DNA from: Ephemerocybe angulata
Taxonomy: Eukaryota; Basidiomycota; Agaricomycetes; Agaricales; Psathyrellaceae
Assembly: GCA_013368325.1 (NCBI GenBank)
Contig: JAACJK010000169.1
Location: 62,001-126,000 of the forward strand
DNA: 64,000 nucleotides
Direction: 5' to 3'
Shown: piece by piece, positions 1 to 12,500 of the stretch
Layout: every line of letters begins with the position of its first letter
How positions within the stretch are numbered: the stretch's first letter is position 1
The notes under the pieces: model-generated
Told to the model about the DNA's origin: nothing
The model's database searches: none
Seen by the model: the letters and a program-made list of their open reading frames with translations, nothing else
Program-made: the position numbers and the translations under genes

Positions 1-2096
1 CTATTTACTCCTCTTATAAATCTTGCCCAAAAAGCTCTTAAATATCTCCCTCTTCAACCCACCCTCGTCCTCCTTAACAGCCGCAATCCTCTCTTTCAAC
101 ACCCCCACAACGCGCTCCTCATACGCCTCATACGCCTTCCGCACACCCAACTCCTCATAGATCTCCTTCACCTTCGACTCATGCTGGTTCACACCCTGCG
201 CATCCTTCTCCTTCTTCCCGTAGTTCGCCTCGAGAATCGCCCGGATCTCGCGCAGGCGCTCGGCGCTGGTGGAGGTGTTGAAGGGGTTCGAGGTCTTGTC
301 GGGAGATGTGAGGAGGAGGGCGGTGTTGACGACCCACGAACACTTGTTGTCGACTATGTCGGTGCCGATCTTGCGGAGGACTTCGGGCGTTGCGGAGAAG
401 TCGAGGAAGTCGTCTTGGACTTGGAAGTACTCGCCGAGCGGAATGAGGATGGAGAGGGCGGTGCTGTAGGGGTCAGAAGGGGCGGAACTCGTCGCCGTAG
501 GGCGGCTGTGGAACGAATGCGGGGAGGATTAGCATGAACGGCGGGGCCGAAGATAAAACGAAGACGAGAAGGGGAGGCGATTCGATGGTGAGGGGGGGAA
601 TGAGCGGGATGTGGAACGAAGGGATATGGGCGAAATGGGAGGCGCCAAGGGAGAATAAGGACGTCAGGTCACGCTTCGGTGGATGAACAATTGTGGACGT
701 ACGCAACGGAGGTCCCGCCCGAGATCTCAGCGGGGGCAAGGCTGGTTCCAGACAGCGAGAACGACGGAGTATTCTCAGGGTATGGGACGCCAGACATGAG
801 CATGGCGCACGCGACTGGGAGGTAGAAGCTATAGAAGGCGGTCTTATAGATGACGATGAGGCGATGTCTGGGAATGTGGTGTCAGTACAGCGTAGAGGGA
901 GGCAATGTCGCATGAATTTGAGCTTCAGTTGTTTGCGCGAAGCACTCCGAAGGGTAGCATGAAGCGGGGCGATAGTCGAGAGCGCATTGGAGTGCCACCG
1001 CCCATAGTGCCGCCCACCGCGGACGTGCAATCGTGAAGCGGAAGTATATGTGGAGGAGAATGGAACAGACGTCGCAACATGGGATGGTGCGAAATAGCGA
1101 GCTCTGGACGAAATAGAACGAAATATCAAGAAGGCGACACTACGACTCACCTCTCCAGCGAGAACTTGCTCAAATCGACGTGATCTTCCGGCGCAGTGAT
1201 GAGATCGACGAGCTGGCCAAACTCGGTCTTGTACGTCGTGTCGTGGAAGATGTCGAGGAGGTCGGCGTAGTATGGCTCCTTTCGGAAATGTTTCTGTCGA
1301 ATCAAGCAGTGTTAGTACTCAGTCGTCTGAAAGTGAACGGAAAGGGAGACGTAGAAGAGTTCAAAGGGAATGGGGTATGGACACTGCGCGGATGCGGCGA
1401 TGCTTCAGGCTCAGCCGAGGAACGCGGTAGGGGATGGATGGCGAATGATTGCGAACATGAAGAATAAACCTCGAGGTCGTACCTTCAGGAGATGATAAAT
1501 CGCGCTTTCGAGCATAAACGAATCATTGATTGCGATCATGCCGATCTTGGGAAGGCGATACCAGCAAGGCTGGCCACGGCGGGTAATAGAAGTATCCATC
1601 ATGTCGTCTGCCACGAGGAAGAACGCTTGGAGCTGCGAGAGGGAAGGATGGGAGAGTCGAGCGGCGGGGTATCGCGAGATCGGAGCGTAGGAGTCCGAGT
1701 ACGATGAGATGAAAGGAAGGATGCTCGTAAGGTTAGGCATGAATCGTAAGATTAGACGCACGCACCAGCTCAATACACCATCCCAGGACCGCGGCGCGAA
1801 AGTACTCCGCCTCGGTCAACGCGCTCCCCTTGATAATCTCTGCGGTGTCGACGACCGACATGCCCCGGTTGAGCTTCCCTCCAGGAACATTGTACTCGAG
1901 ATTCTACAATGGTCATCGGGTTAGTACTCCCGGGTAGGGCTAGCCAGGATGAGGGATAACAAGATGGACGTACGGCCTTATACCACTCAACCGCCTCCTC
2001 AGGCATACCCTCACCCCTAATGTAATCGATCAACTCATCCTGAATCGTCTGAAACGCCTGCTCAAACTTCGCACGTCGTGCTGCTTTGTCGGTCAT
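1..2096 (-). CDS. ERG20: Farnesyl diphosphate synthase, 6 exons
   Basis: Makes farnesyl diphosphate from IPP and DMAPP/GPP for sterol, dolichol and prenyl-protein synthesis in the cytosol. Exons by splice sites and frame: 2096-1974, 1903-1766, 1632-1483, 1293-1151, 867-703 and 463-1; about 393 aa, slightly longer than the usual 350. Exon 3 carries the first Asp-rich motif ([21 protein letters not shown]). Exon 6 carries the second ([12 protein letters not shown]) and ends in the basic tail KIYKRSK with a TAG stop at bases 3-1. Exon 5 ([11 protein letters not shown]...) is followed by a Ser/Gly-rich loop ([16 protein letters not shown]) longer than is typical; it may be a lineage-specific loop or a slightly wrong junction. 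The start was chosen because [16 protein letters not shown] begins the conserved N-terminal helix. All exon phases agree. Family identity is secure. Confidence 0.95.
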
Positions 2097-3507
2097 CCTG
2101 GTGACGGCGTCGGGGTGTCTTGCTGCTTCAAGTGGCCGGAGATGGTTTAGACGGCGAAAAGGAGAGTTGCTATACGATGGGTAGGAACAAGTAGATAGCA
2201 GGATGCTCGAATCTCCACGCAATCCCCACGTAACTTGCTTCCTTCCCACGTTCATTTCAATGATGGTCCCTGGCAGGACCATCGAAATGGGATTGTGTGT
2301 ACTTCAAAGTCGTTGTATGACTTATCGATAGCGGGAACGCTATTGTTGTCTGAAATGTCACAAGACAATTGCAGGAAGAACAATTGGTTGTTCGTATTGT
2401 GACTCTTTTTTTTGGCGGGAATGCACCTCGGTGAATCACATACTCTAACGCCGAGCCTTTGTGACGCCATATTTCTAGTTGGGGTCTTGCCAGACATGAA
2501 ATGTAAACTGTCCACTGCTCAACGTCTGGAAATTATGACTACAAACAGCTTCTCATGTTTACTGAAGTATCTAGACCAACCTTCGACCCCCGCCCCTCAT
2601 GATCAGTTGCCCCTCAGTCAAAGCACCAATCACCGGAACAGCGGCAAGGTCGACGGCATGACCATCGGCATTTCCGGCACTTCACGTGTTTCTGCGGAAC
2701 CCCCGATCCGGCTATTGATGCCGGACCGTCCCGCTCGACTTGCCCTTGACCATCCCTTGCTCAGCAGTAGGATGGAAGGTCGGCAATTCAGAGCTCAGGG
2801 GTCCGACCTCGCAACGTAGATCTACATACGTAGCGACAATTTAAAGCATCAAGTATCTGGTTGACGCCCTCCTGAGACTTCAATGACCTGATTATCAGGC
2901 ATATCGACGACTGTCCGGCAGTTCAAGTGATTATCCTCGAGTGCAAAAAAATTTCGAGTGTTTTATTGGGCGCTCACCGTATCAACATCCCGTAGTGAAA
3001 AGCTTTGTAACTTGCACGGGCCTGCTCGGATATGAGTTGGTTTTTTATCTCACTCCACGACCAAACCCCCCATGAGATACAACGCAAGAAAACCCCTTGG
3101 CTGACTGTACATGCCCATGGGCAGTATTTAGCAAAATGGAGTGAAAGGACCCATGCCTATGAATCGAAACCGCTGAGGTGTCCGTATCGGCGAGCTGGAA
3201 CATGGATGCAGTGAGTCCGGATTTACCAGTGTTGCTGTAGCGGTATATGCCGAATGGAATGGTATCGTGACTGAAAATGATCCGTATCGAGGAAGGGCCA
3301 TGTATATGGAGTCGAACATGTACAAGTTGGAGATAGGTAAATAAATAGGGGAAAACCGAGGGAGGAACGGTATGTAAAAGGGGTCACCAAAGTCACATAG
3401 AGGCGCTCGAGAAGGAGGAATATATGTGCACTAATTCAACACGAGACAAAAGCATCAACTTCTGTGAGTCGGTGACCGTTGGGCGACTGAGCCCAGTTGG
3501 GTAGAAG
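2097..3507. other. Intergenic, no supported gene
   Basis: Upstream DNA of the farnesyl diphosphate synthase and downstream DNA of the small secreted protein gene. It contains a T-run near 2406 and a 135-codon open frame (2412-2819) with no motif, no splice logic and no coding-like composition. No repeat or mobile element was recognised. Confidence 0.5.
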
Positions 3508-4057
3508 TTACAAAAGAAATTCGCCCCTCGAATGTGAAGTAACTCCGATTTGTTGGAGCGTTTCTCCATCCAGGTACGACTTCCCTCCTGCGTATTTGAA
3601 CTTGTAGCCAAAAAGACTCGCGTTACTCCCGATCGCTTGAAGGAAGGCTTGCTTCAGCTCTCGAACAGTGCTGGTAGCGAGGACCGTCACTTGCGCGCTT
3701 TTAAGTTTGTCATGCTTTGGCTTCCAGGTGAGGCTGATTGTGACATCACTTCGGCCCTCAAGTAGGTCATAGTCGCTGAGAGCACGGCGATGCGCTGACA
3801 CGGCTTCTTCAAGGAAGTCGCGCAGCGAGTGTTGGAAAGGTATATCGACTGTGTCGCGTGCTCCAAGGTTGGAATAGCCTAGGCCTTCTCCAATGGAGCG
3901 ATTGTCAAACTCATTGTAGTCCTGCGGATAAAGGTCAGAGGGTACTGTGGCGCGTGGAGAAGATAATGCTCCTACGCACACTATACGCATTTACGGCGGA
4001 AAGTAAACTGAAGGCGGTTAGGAGAAGACCGAAGATTGAGTTCCAAAAGAAATGCAT
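3508..4057 (-). CDS. Small secreted protein, probable ubiquitin-like fold (paralogue 1)
   Basis: Two exons: 4057-3980 (26 codons, a hydrophobic signal peptide starting MHFFWNSIFGLLLTAFSLLS) and 3921-3508, joined across a phase-0 intron with a GTGCGT donor and CCGCAG acceptor; about 163 aa. The mature part has the helix HSLRDFLEEAVSAHRRALSD, shared with the genes at 5444 and 44888. A C-terminal domain follows, with the pattern of a beta-grasp ubiquitin-like fold: a strand, STVRELKQAFLQ as the central helix, FKYAGGKSYLDGETLQQIGV, then a last strand. Two or fewer cysteines, so not a classic disulphide-rich effector. The signal peptide and paralogy are seen; the fold is inferred from pattern. Function unknown; an extracellular or effector-like role is possible. 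Confidence 0.75.
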
Positions 4058-5443
4058 CGCGAGCTATGATGAGTAAAGAGTGGAAGGTAGAGATGGGTTG
4101 ATCTTTCTGTTGAGCCGTAGTGCGTTCAGTATTTATGGTAATTTATTGCTCTACGATATGCCCTTCTCCAGTAAACATTCGCATTTTGTGAACTTCCGAA
4201 AGTCTTCATACTCACACGGTAAAAACGCGAGATTCCACCACATCCAACTGAGATGAGACCATACTCTATGGTAATGGAACTGATTGTTTCATAGTCCTGA
4301 GTATGGCGAGGGGTAACTCTACCAGACATTTACTTTTTCTCAATGCTCCGTAGCTTCCCATGAGCCATCGCGAGCGGTATACCAGCGTAAACAGTGAGAT
4401 CCTTTCCCAGGCTGGTGCGTCCCTGCGGTGTGTCGTCCGATTTCGCTTATTCGGTCTCAGGGTCGAGTCTCGACTCCCGCGAACGAGCCACATACCTTCT
4501 TGAGGCCAGACGGCGGACTCATGGGCGCACTGGGATAATTTAATGATGCGCAGCTTAGTATGGGTAATTTATTCAAATAGAATTTTCTACTTATTCCCGA
4601 GTCCCGACTCCGAGGAGGAACCAGCGCGATGATGCTTAACGAACACGACTTCTCTGATCATCATATCCAGTGCTCGCAAGTCTGCCGATGCAAGACCACA
4701 GCAATGCAGTTATTTACGTAGCACAATCTATTTTGGCGCTATGAATGTACAAAACGTTGAAGTCCGAGTTCGGTCCGAGTGCTAGGTACCGGGGGAACAC
4801 GTTTGTCATTGGGCGCACCATCTAGGTAGGCCCTGCGCACATACTTATGTATACTTCCTGCGGAACGTAAGCGTGACATTGCCCTCAACGTTGTATGGAC
4901 GTAAGCATGGCATTCGCATTGGCGCTCTCGCCGACGCCTCACATGGCTATTTTCAATCCTGTGGCCCTATCTACTCGGTGTTTCAATTTGATCGGTACTA
5001 TCCTTCACCGGCGCGCCTCACATGCAAAACACCACTCAGTGCAAGGATTTCGAGCTTGGTACCTTCCAGTGCTCCAGTGGCCTCCAGAATTCCGAAGTGT
5101 GTTCAATAGCTACAGGTAATCCTTTATATTCCTTTTCTTTGAAGGGAAACGGTGCAGAACGAGGAATTGATTTTTGGCGCCCGCTGTTGAGTTTAGCGGA
5201 CGACAGAATGCAACTTTGATGCAATTCACTTTTTCGAGGAGTGACCCGACTCGGAGGGCCGAGTGGGGAATTGCATCCAGCGGTGCCTTGGCATGCTCCG
5301 GTAAACGATAGTATTTAGCGTCGAACACGGTAAAAAAGTATTCATACCCGCTGCGCCTCCCCCAGAAACCTACCTACACACTCTAAGAAACATTCTTCAT
5401 ACTCAATTACCCGCTGCGCAAACCTTCTTCATACTCAATCGAC
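4058..5443. other. Intergenic, divergent promoters, no supported gene
   Basis: Lies between two divergently transcribed paralogous secreted-protein genes. Just before the start at 5444 the leader contains an imperfect direct repeat of about 30 bases, built on CCGCTGCGC...TTCTTCATACTCAAT. The remaining open frames are short and without motif. Both flanking genes probably draw their promoters from this stretch. Confidence 0.45.
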
Positions 5444-6007
5444 ATGCGCTTCACTCTCGGCTCTACCTTTGGTTTGATTGGCATTGCGACAGTCTACCTA
5501 AGCCTCGGCGTCTACGCCGTACAGGTACGCCGGAGTTACAGCCACCAAGACTAGAGCTGACCGTTGACCGCAATCTAGGACTATTCCAATCCAGATTCCC
5601 GTGATTTGGTTGACGAATTCCTCACACAGAGGGACATTGAGTCGTTCAAACCATCACTCCGCGACTACCTCGAAGAGGCCGTCTCCAACTACCGGCGCGA
5701 TCTCGCCGACTACGAGTATCTTGAAGCCCGCGCCGTCCGGGGGGTGACGGTCAAGCCCTACGGTGGAGCCGGGAAGCTCATCCCACTTCCTCATGTTTCG
5801 TGGTCCAGCACGATTGGCGAACTGAAGAATACGCTTGTGAATGGAGGGCATGTCACCAGGCTCAGGCCAAGCGACTTTGATCTGGTGCAGGATAATGCTT
5901 CTCTTCCCGTTGGGTCAACCATCTTTGAGGTTTCGGATCCACAAAGGCCGCTGGAAATTTGGCCCTCAGGGATGAAGATGCAGAAGGTATCCCGAAGGCG
6001 GAGGTAG
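5444..6007 (+). CDS. Small secreted protein, probable ubiquitin-like fold (paralogue 2)
   Basis: Exon 1 (5444-5524, 27 codons) encodes a signal peptide starting MRFTLGSTFGLIGIATVYLS. A phase-0 intron (GTACGC...TCTAG) leads to exon 2 (5579-6007); about 169 aa. Exon 2 contains SLRDYLEEAVSNYRRDLADY, clearly homologous to the helix in the gene at 3508-4057, in the same place relative to the signal exon. The C-terminal half (SSTIGELKNTLVNGG..., then DNASLPVGSTIFEV) again looks like a divergent ubiquitin-like domain. The last residues (KVSRRRR) are basic. The two genes are head to head 1.4 kb apart, suggesting local inverted duplication. Function unknown. Confidence 0.75.
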
Positions 6008-6556
6008 AGGCGTGCGGCTAGATTGACTGGGATCTTATGTAGTACAGAACATAGACAGAACTTTTTTGTGACCCTTTTACCAGTGGCATTACACGTCTTA
6101 CACCTCGAAGGTTCCCTGGTCTCGTGAAGCCCAGCCCGTACCTTTCCGAGATCCCACACGCATGTTCATTTCAACATCTCATGCTTTAAGAGAATTATGG
6201 TCCCAGAGGCTTCAAATATGACGGGTCTCAGACTATTGACCTTAAAAGTCATTGCGAGCGCCGGCTCCGAAGAGAAAGTCGCTCTACTGAAGAGCTTCGG
6301 GGCGGACATTGCATTCAACTATAAGACTACCAACACCCTCGAAGTTCTCGAACGAGAGGGGGGTATCGACATGTGAGTCTCAAAGCTATGCGCGGAAAAG
6401 CGCTTCAATGAGTTGTAGCTACTGAGGAGACGACTCCACGGCTATTGGGATAACGTCGGTGGCGTTTCGCTTGATGCCAACTTGATGCCGCCCTTCAGGC
6501 ATTACATCGCAATGCGCGTCTCCTGGTAAGTCGCACCTTTCTCTCCAGTCAAAAGA

Positions 6557-6719
6557 CCGACAGGTTTTGATTAATCGTCGGGTTGAAAATCAACACTTTG
6601 ATGGTTAATCCGACATGGATTAACCAGAGTGGATTAAACGAGTTTAACTGGCAGCAGCGTATCTGCACTCGCGAGCGGCGATTAATCGGCAGTCGGTTCG
6701 TAGTCCGTTTAATCGCTTT
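6557..6719 (+). repeat. Left terminal inverted repeat (163 bp)
   Basis: Matches the reverse complement of 7687-7849 over its whole length with about two mismatches. It contains several GATTAATCG palindromic cores. Confidence 0.85.
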
Positions 6720-7686
6720 TCCGAGGGTCCCTCCTGCCAGTAGGCGTTTAATCGAATGCTGAACGCTATTTAACCGTAAATTTGACCTAAATGATGTGAT
6801 TAATCCTATCTCTACTTTTACTACAGTAATCCTACGTTTAAACAACAGAGGTCGATTAAACACCCAGAAAAAAGGGGATTTCCTAGCGCGTGGCCGGTGA
6901 GGACCCAGATTACTGTAGCTAAACCTATGGGGTCATTAATTAAAACGAATGGCTGCCTGAATAGAGTAAGCATACCTTTGGTCCCTAGCGGCGAGAAGCA
7001 AGAGCCTCCTGTTGAGAGTTCCGATTAATCGGAGTCTCAATCACCGTGTTGGCGCATCAAGCGCCCCCACCCCGCTCGCCTAAGGTGGCCAAGGGTGGTG
7101 ATTCCCTCTGAGTCCCCTCACCATCCTTCGGAGGGATGATGGGGGGAAGCAAGGGGGATGGCGCGAGCCTGGCACATGTCCTATGGGTTATATACTCTCA
7201 GAATGTTGGCCTTGTATGGTCATCATTGGAGGTGTTTGGTCGTTTCAACGAAGCGCGCCCTCGTGATCGTGCCCAAGTCGCGACGCGATTGTTTGGCAGG
7301 ATAAACATTCAAGGAGTATATAAGGGGACCCTCATTCAAATTCTCCATCCCACATGTGCCTCTACCACCGTCATCGGGCTCGGTGGTCGAGGGACTTGTG
7401 GGATCATTCCTCATTCTCGGTCCGCCCGACGACGGTCAATCGCGTGCCTCGGCGGCACCGCAGACTATAGCACCATCATTCTCAGTTGATACTGACGTGG
7501 TAACGATTTGATGACAGACTAGGTGCCGAGGCAAGTACCACCCGGAGTGTTATCTTCGCGCTTAGCATAAGGTCTTTTGATGCTAAAGTAGTATACTAGT
7601 ATAACATTTCAATCAATTCTCATTGTCCCAGTCCCGGAGCGCTCAGCTATTGATTAAACTGCAGAAGTTTCAAGTAAGGCTCCAGG

Positions 7687-7849
7687 AAAGCGATTAAACG
7701 GACTACGAACCGACTGCCGATTAATCGCCGCTCGCGAGTGCAGATACGCTGCTGTCAGTTAAACTCGTTTAATCCACTCTGGTTAATCCATGTCGGATTA
7801 ACCATCAAAGTGTTGATTTTCAACCCGACGATTAATCGAAACCTGTCGG
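7687..7849 (-). repeat. Right terminal inverted repeat (163 bp)
   Basis: Inverted partner of 6557-6719; ends in ...AACCTGTCGG. Confidence 0.85.
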
Positions 7850-8663
7850 GTTACAGCTCCAGTGGGTAGGATTATTACAAGGGTTGAATGTAGGAGTGTG
7901 GAATGATTGCTGGTAACTATTACTCCAGCCCATCGCCTCTCGCTTACATTCTCGTTGGGCCACTACGCCAACGGCCAGACCACGGTCCCAAAGACGGTCC
8001 AGACGCCTCAATCAAGGTGAGTACAGTTACTCTTACCGATATGAAGGATATGGTGGAGCTGACTCCGTGGCGTAGAACATATGGAATGTTATCGCTAAGT
8101 CAATTAAGATGACCAGATTTATAGTTTGGGACCTCTACGATCGTTACCTGGACGACTTCTATGCAACAGTACCAAAGCTTCTTACTGATGGCGATATCGC
8201 GTACACAGAGCATTTTTCCAGGGAGGCGTTTGAGAATGCCATGATATCCCTGTTCAAAGGGACAAATGTGGGGAAAGCGGTCGTAGTAGTTGCGCAGGAT
8301 TGAGTATGTACACAGTAATCCAGTGGTTTGACAATGTACCTCGAAATATGACTATATTAAGTTCAATTCGGAGAATGCGGAGTGACCGCGACGCCGTGCC
8401 ATCGAAGATCAAGCACGCTCGCCATCATGAAGGTTTACAAGCTCGTGCCCGCCGGCGATCATTTCAACCTGGGAGAAGGGTGTACTCGACTGGGAAAAGG
8501 CACCACGCGAGCATACCAACCCGTATCACAGTCAGACTTGTATGGCCAAGGGTGCTCCGGGGTTCAAAAAAATCACCTAGGGTCGGAAAGATTTTTTTGG
8601 CTATCTCAAGGGGGACTATCTAACTACGTAATCAGGGGCATGCCTATATATAGTAATATGACA

Positions 8664-9477
8664 TCATTTTTTTGGGCGCTTCTTTGCCCGGCTACCCTCC
8701 GACGTCCTACACGCGTCACAGGTCCACGATTTAGGCGCGGCTTCAAGTTCAATACATGCGAGATGATACTGGAAGGTAATGAGAATAACTAGTGAGCAGT
8801 GAGGCACTTCAGAATGGTGAGTAACGTACCCAAACCGTCTCGCACCCCTTCTTCTGACACTGGAGCGCCGGATTCTCTGTGTCAGTTGGCGTGGCAGGTG
8901 AGCCACAGATACAGTTACCGAGCATTTCGCTCTCATCCGCATCCTCAATGATGCGTCGTTTCCTCTGTCTCCGAACTCGCCCACCAGTCACCTGTGCAAT
9001 GTCCTCGGGATCCTCCGGTGCAGCTGGCAGTGGAACTGCAGGCTGGGTCAACTCGCCGATGTTGGGATTGGCGGCGGATGTAGGTGAGGGTACACCTATA
9101 TGGGTGCCGGTTGGTACACTAGACTGGCTAATCGAGGTGAGCGCTTTCCGACTGATATGAATCTTGATGGGCGCCGGGACACTGCTCAGTCGATTGCTAT
9201 CAGCGCGCTGGGTGTCGTGAGTTTTAAATGAATCACTCACCTTTCGTCACTCCGTTCACTCGGTGCTGGGCTAGCTGGCGTACTCCCAGCTTCTCCCACA
9301 CCTTCCAGCATATCCTCGCCATCATCCCAGAAGCCCTCAGCTCCAAGCTCACCCTCAAGATCCATCCCTTTGTCGGACTCTTCGTCATTCTGGGACTCAG
9401 AATTGTCCTCCTCAATCGTGGCAAAGGCCGCCGCTCGATTAGCAACCTCGAGCTCGTTTATCTGCTCAGGCGAAGGC
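8664..9477 (-). pseudogene. PHD-finger protein, 5'-truncated gene fragment
   Basis: Three consistent exons: 9477-9241, 9196-8830 and 8768-8664, with good splice sites and matching phases. The product ends in a PHD-type zinc finger spread over the last two exons: CICG, then C-x4-C in ALQCQKKGCETVW, YHLAC, and WTCDAC, followed by a basic tail (KKRPKK). Upstream are an acidic region and a Ser/Pro-rich linker with RRQRKRRI. Such C-terminal PHD fingers read histone tails in known families; in Agaricomycetes similar tails often occur on repeat-associated proteins (family knowledge, not tested here). No start exon is found upstream of the acceptor at 9478, so it is called a truncated fragment. It could instead be a gene whose first exon was missed. 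Confidence 0.6.
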
Positions 9478-9548
9478 CTACAATAAGAAGGAAACAAATT
9501 AGGACCATGCATGGGAAACATCTGTGAGTAACAAGAGAATTCACGCAC

Positions 9549-12500
9549 TGCGTCGCACTGCTTGACTTGTGGCCTTCAGAGACTGCTAATCTCGAGGCAT
9601 CCGAAGCTGTTGTTCGACGAAGTGATCCTTGGTGTCGCTTTGCCCAGATCCCTTCGACGAGTTTGGCGTATATTGTAACAATATTATAGTGTGGTGCTCA
9701 GGAAGAATATCACGGAGGAAGAGCGGAAGGACATGAACGATGGGAATGGGGGCAGTCCGACTCCCTCATCCGATCTGTATTCAGAATCGCTATTGATGGT
9801 AGGGAGTGAACGCGGCCAACTATCCAATTGAATGTTCATAGGGGCCTATGGCTTAGTAGATGGGGATTGACGGAGAGGTAAGTCCCGCGCACGAACCAGG
9901 CAGGCCTGTTCAAGGCCTGTTCCCGCCCATGCTCTCCTGGATTTCACCATCACACGCACCACAAGCCGCCCCTGCGGGTATCAAATGCGAGGCGAGCAGT
10001 GGCGGCCTGTGACGACGAGGAACGAGGAGGAGGCATGTCGGTAAAGCTTGGCGCGTTAGTCATCGATTTGGCGCGTGTTTGGCTGCAGCTTCGACGTGAT
10101 GATGGCAAGACGATTTTCTGCTTCGTCGTCGACGTCGATGTCGTTTCGCACTCCAATAGCTCCCTTCCACCCATTCTGCTTCGACATTCCTCAGAGGACG
10201 ATTACATACACGCCGATATCAACTGACGACACTCTCGACATGGCCTATAGCCTAATTCACGCGTTAGAACTAGGATTTCATCGTTTCAATGAACCTTGAC
10301 TGCGACGTCTGCGGTGCATGTACCCCTGCCTTGGATTGGTATCTCGTTTCAGGATCGCCCTTTTGGCCACGGAGGAGTTATTTGAGCGCAAGCATGTGTG
10401 AGTACCGAGCATCCGCGCTGAGCTCCGACAACCTGGTGTCCGGCACCGAAGAGGCGGGTCTCCGTGTACTTCCAACATCGATGTCGACAAAGAGCTGGGG
10501 TCTTGTTTGAAGCAGAGCGCTCGAGTATCATTCGAGATCCGGGCTCTCGATCCGGTTAACTTTGGCTTCCCTACCTGTGCAGCGAGATACTGGGTCATTG
10601 GCTTCTCCGTCTCCACTCTCACCCCGACCCCTGGTACTGAAATCACCCATCGCCATCAAACCGAACGTCGCCGGGGGCTCCCCGAATACCGCTCGAGCGC
10701 TGGATCTACCTGATACGGCATATACGGCGGGGATGGAGATCATTAGGCTCGAGAAGGGTGAATCCGTCTCGCCTCTCTGTTGAAGATGGAAGTTGGATGG
10801 GGTGGGAGAAGGCGGCGGATGCTGAGTGCGCCGTCGAGAGGACATTGAAAGTGCGAGCGGGGCCAGAGGAATGACTAGGTGAGCGCCTCGCTTCCCCAAT
10901 ATGCGTCTCTGAGCAATGAAGCCGAGTTCGCGGAGTGCCGTTACTTAGGAGAGATGATGCGAGCGGGAAGGCTACGGCGTGGTTGGGAGGGCTACAGTGT
11001 GGGGAACGTAGAGAATGGAAGGGGAGTGCTCGTCCGACTTCGGGGTTCCAAGACCCTTCGCTCATCGGACTCCCCGAGCGCGAACAACCCACCTGTTCTA
11101 GAATGAGCGTCGAGTCAAGGAGCTCGTTTGTCGAGGATGAAGCTCCCGTAGCTCCAGCAGTCCTCGTCTCGAGCTCGAAGACATTGTGTGTTCCACGATG
11201 ACATTCTGGACGACCAAGAGCTTGTGTGTCGAGGTTTTTGAGTCACAGCGATATCAACCGCTGCCCAGGTCCCGCATCGCTCCTGCACTGTTCCCATCGT
11301 GCTCGAGACACCGTCTATTTCCATGACGAACGTTCTTGAGGCCGGAGTGCTCGTCAAGGGTGGGGACGGCAGCGACATCCTGCTGCCTGCATTGGGCGCT
11401 CACTTTGGACCACCTCGCCTCCTTTTCTTGACGTTCTAGTCGTTCCGTATTCCCCCATTTCTCGCCAGCTACTCATAGCGTCCCATTGCTGTTCAATGCT
11501 ATGATATCGATATGGCGATCCTGGTGGGACGATTAAGGGCATGGATGATACGGGCGGGGGCCCCGTGTGAGGTGACGCTACATCTCACTCATGCCAGAGT
11601 GTTGGGAGGGTGGAGATCCTCCAAGGTAAGGCGAGCGTATACATACACTCTGGGTGATTGGCCTCGCGGTATTGGCGGATATGAGGAGAGGTCGAGCGCA
11701 AAGGGCGGGGAGTTGAGGTCAGGGAGTCCGTCACAGACTCAGCGATTCATGTTCGGCTCAGCTTGACATTCGGTACGACGCCCGGAGCGCAGATTCAAAC
11801 ACTGCCTGGGTCCCTTGGCCTCATGTTGTATTAGGTCTCGACGAGTCACTTTTCACTTTCCTAGCCGCTGCTGCTGCTGTATGCGATGGGGAAGCTGATT
11901 GTCATCTCTGAGCGTAGGTGTCGCGCTGGGGATGGGAGAGTGGTACTCATCCAGGACTGGGAAACGGTGACTACGAGATGATTCATGCCTCGGTCGGTGG
12001 ACGTCACACTATGGGCATTTACCTTATTCGACGTTGCGTGTTAGATCCCTGTTCTATGATACCCTAAATACCAATCTGCGAGCTCCCACCTCTGATGACC
12101 GCGGCCTACTCCTCCTCGACGGGGCGTCTAGGCGCATGTATGGTTGATGATTCGGCCTCACATCCAGGCGGGTAGCCGGATATTTATATTCACAGTATAA
12201 TCACATCGCCATCCAAGAGGATACACCATTTAAGAGATGACAGGGCGGTGTAATTTGTATCCTATTAGAGAATCGAAATTGCTATATCATGGGCGTCTAT
12301 GTCATTTGACGCAACATGTGGGTGATGGTGTGATTAGTGAACCACCCAAGAGAAGCTCCAACTAAACTACAGCCTTCGGCGTCCACCTGAGATGGTATTT
12401 ACTACCCGACACGCCACAGACGTCTCCTGGAGGCTATACAGAGCGAGGAGAGCTCTGTTCATGTCGATAGGAGGCTTGCGGGCGCTTACATATATGCGTC

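Larger units (their letters stand above)
6557..7849. mobile_element. Non-autonomous DNA element with 163-bp inverted repeats
   Basis: The element is 1293 bp, bounded by near-perfect terminal inverted repeats that begin CCGACAGGTTT. It lies inside the oxidoreductase pseudogene. Many GATTAATCG/TTTAATC motifs occur in and near the ends; the interior has no convincing transposase frame (the longest, 7136-7489, shows no motif). Flanking bases do not give an obvious target-site duplication, so the superfamily is not assigned. Confidence 0.8.
6218..8303 (+). pseudogene. Medium-chain NAD(P)H oxidoreductase (prostaglandin/alkenal reductase type), 5'-truncated and interrupted
   Basis: Pieces of an MDR-superfamily reductase appear in order on the plus strand. 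Near 6236-6370: KVIASAGSEEKVALLKSFGA and FNYKTTNTLEVLEREGGID (cofactor-domain strand and the following loop). Near 6440-6525: YWDNVGG and DAALQALHRNARLL, with a short frame-breaking duplication between them. Near 7890-7930: a CGMIAGNYY block. Near 8085-8303: NVIAKSIKMTRFIVWDLYDR through the C-terminal KGTNVGKAVVVVAQD and stop. The N-terminal catalytic half is absent. A 1.29-kb inverted-repeat element sits between the second and third blocks. Some exon junctions lack usable splice sites. It was once a cytosolic reductase and is now certainly non-functional. Confidence 0.8.

Noticed and set aside
473..1150. 225-codon minus-strand open frame
   Set aside because: It crosses two introns and parts of exons 4 and 5 of the farnesyl diphosphate synthase in a different frame.
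2412..2819. 135-codon plus-strand open frame upstream of the synthase
   Set aside because: No motif, no splice context, and composition like the surrounding intergenic DNA.
4430..4500. GGTCGAGTCTCGACTCCCG stretch resembling a tRNA T-arm
   Set aside because: No matching acceptor, D-arm or anticodon arm around it; no tRNA could be folded.
7136..7489. 117-codon frame inside the 1.29-kb inverted-repeat element as a possible transposase
   Set aside because: Too short, no DDE-like or zinc motifs; better read as a non-autonomous element.
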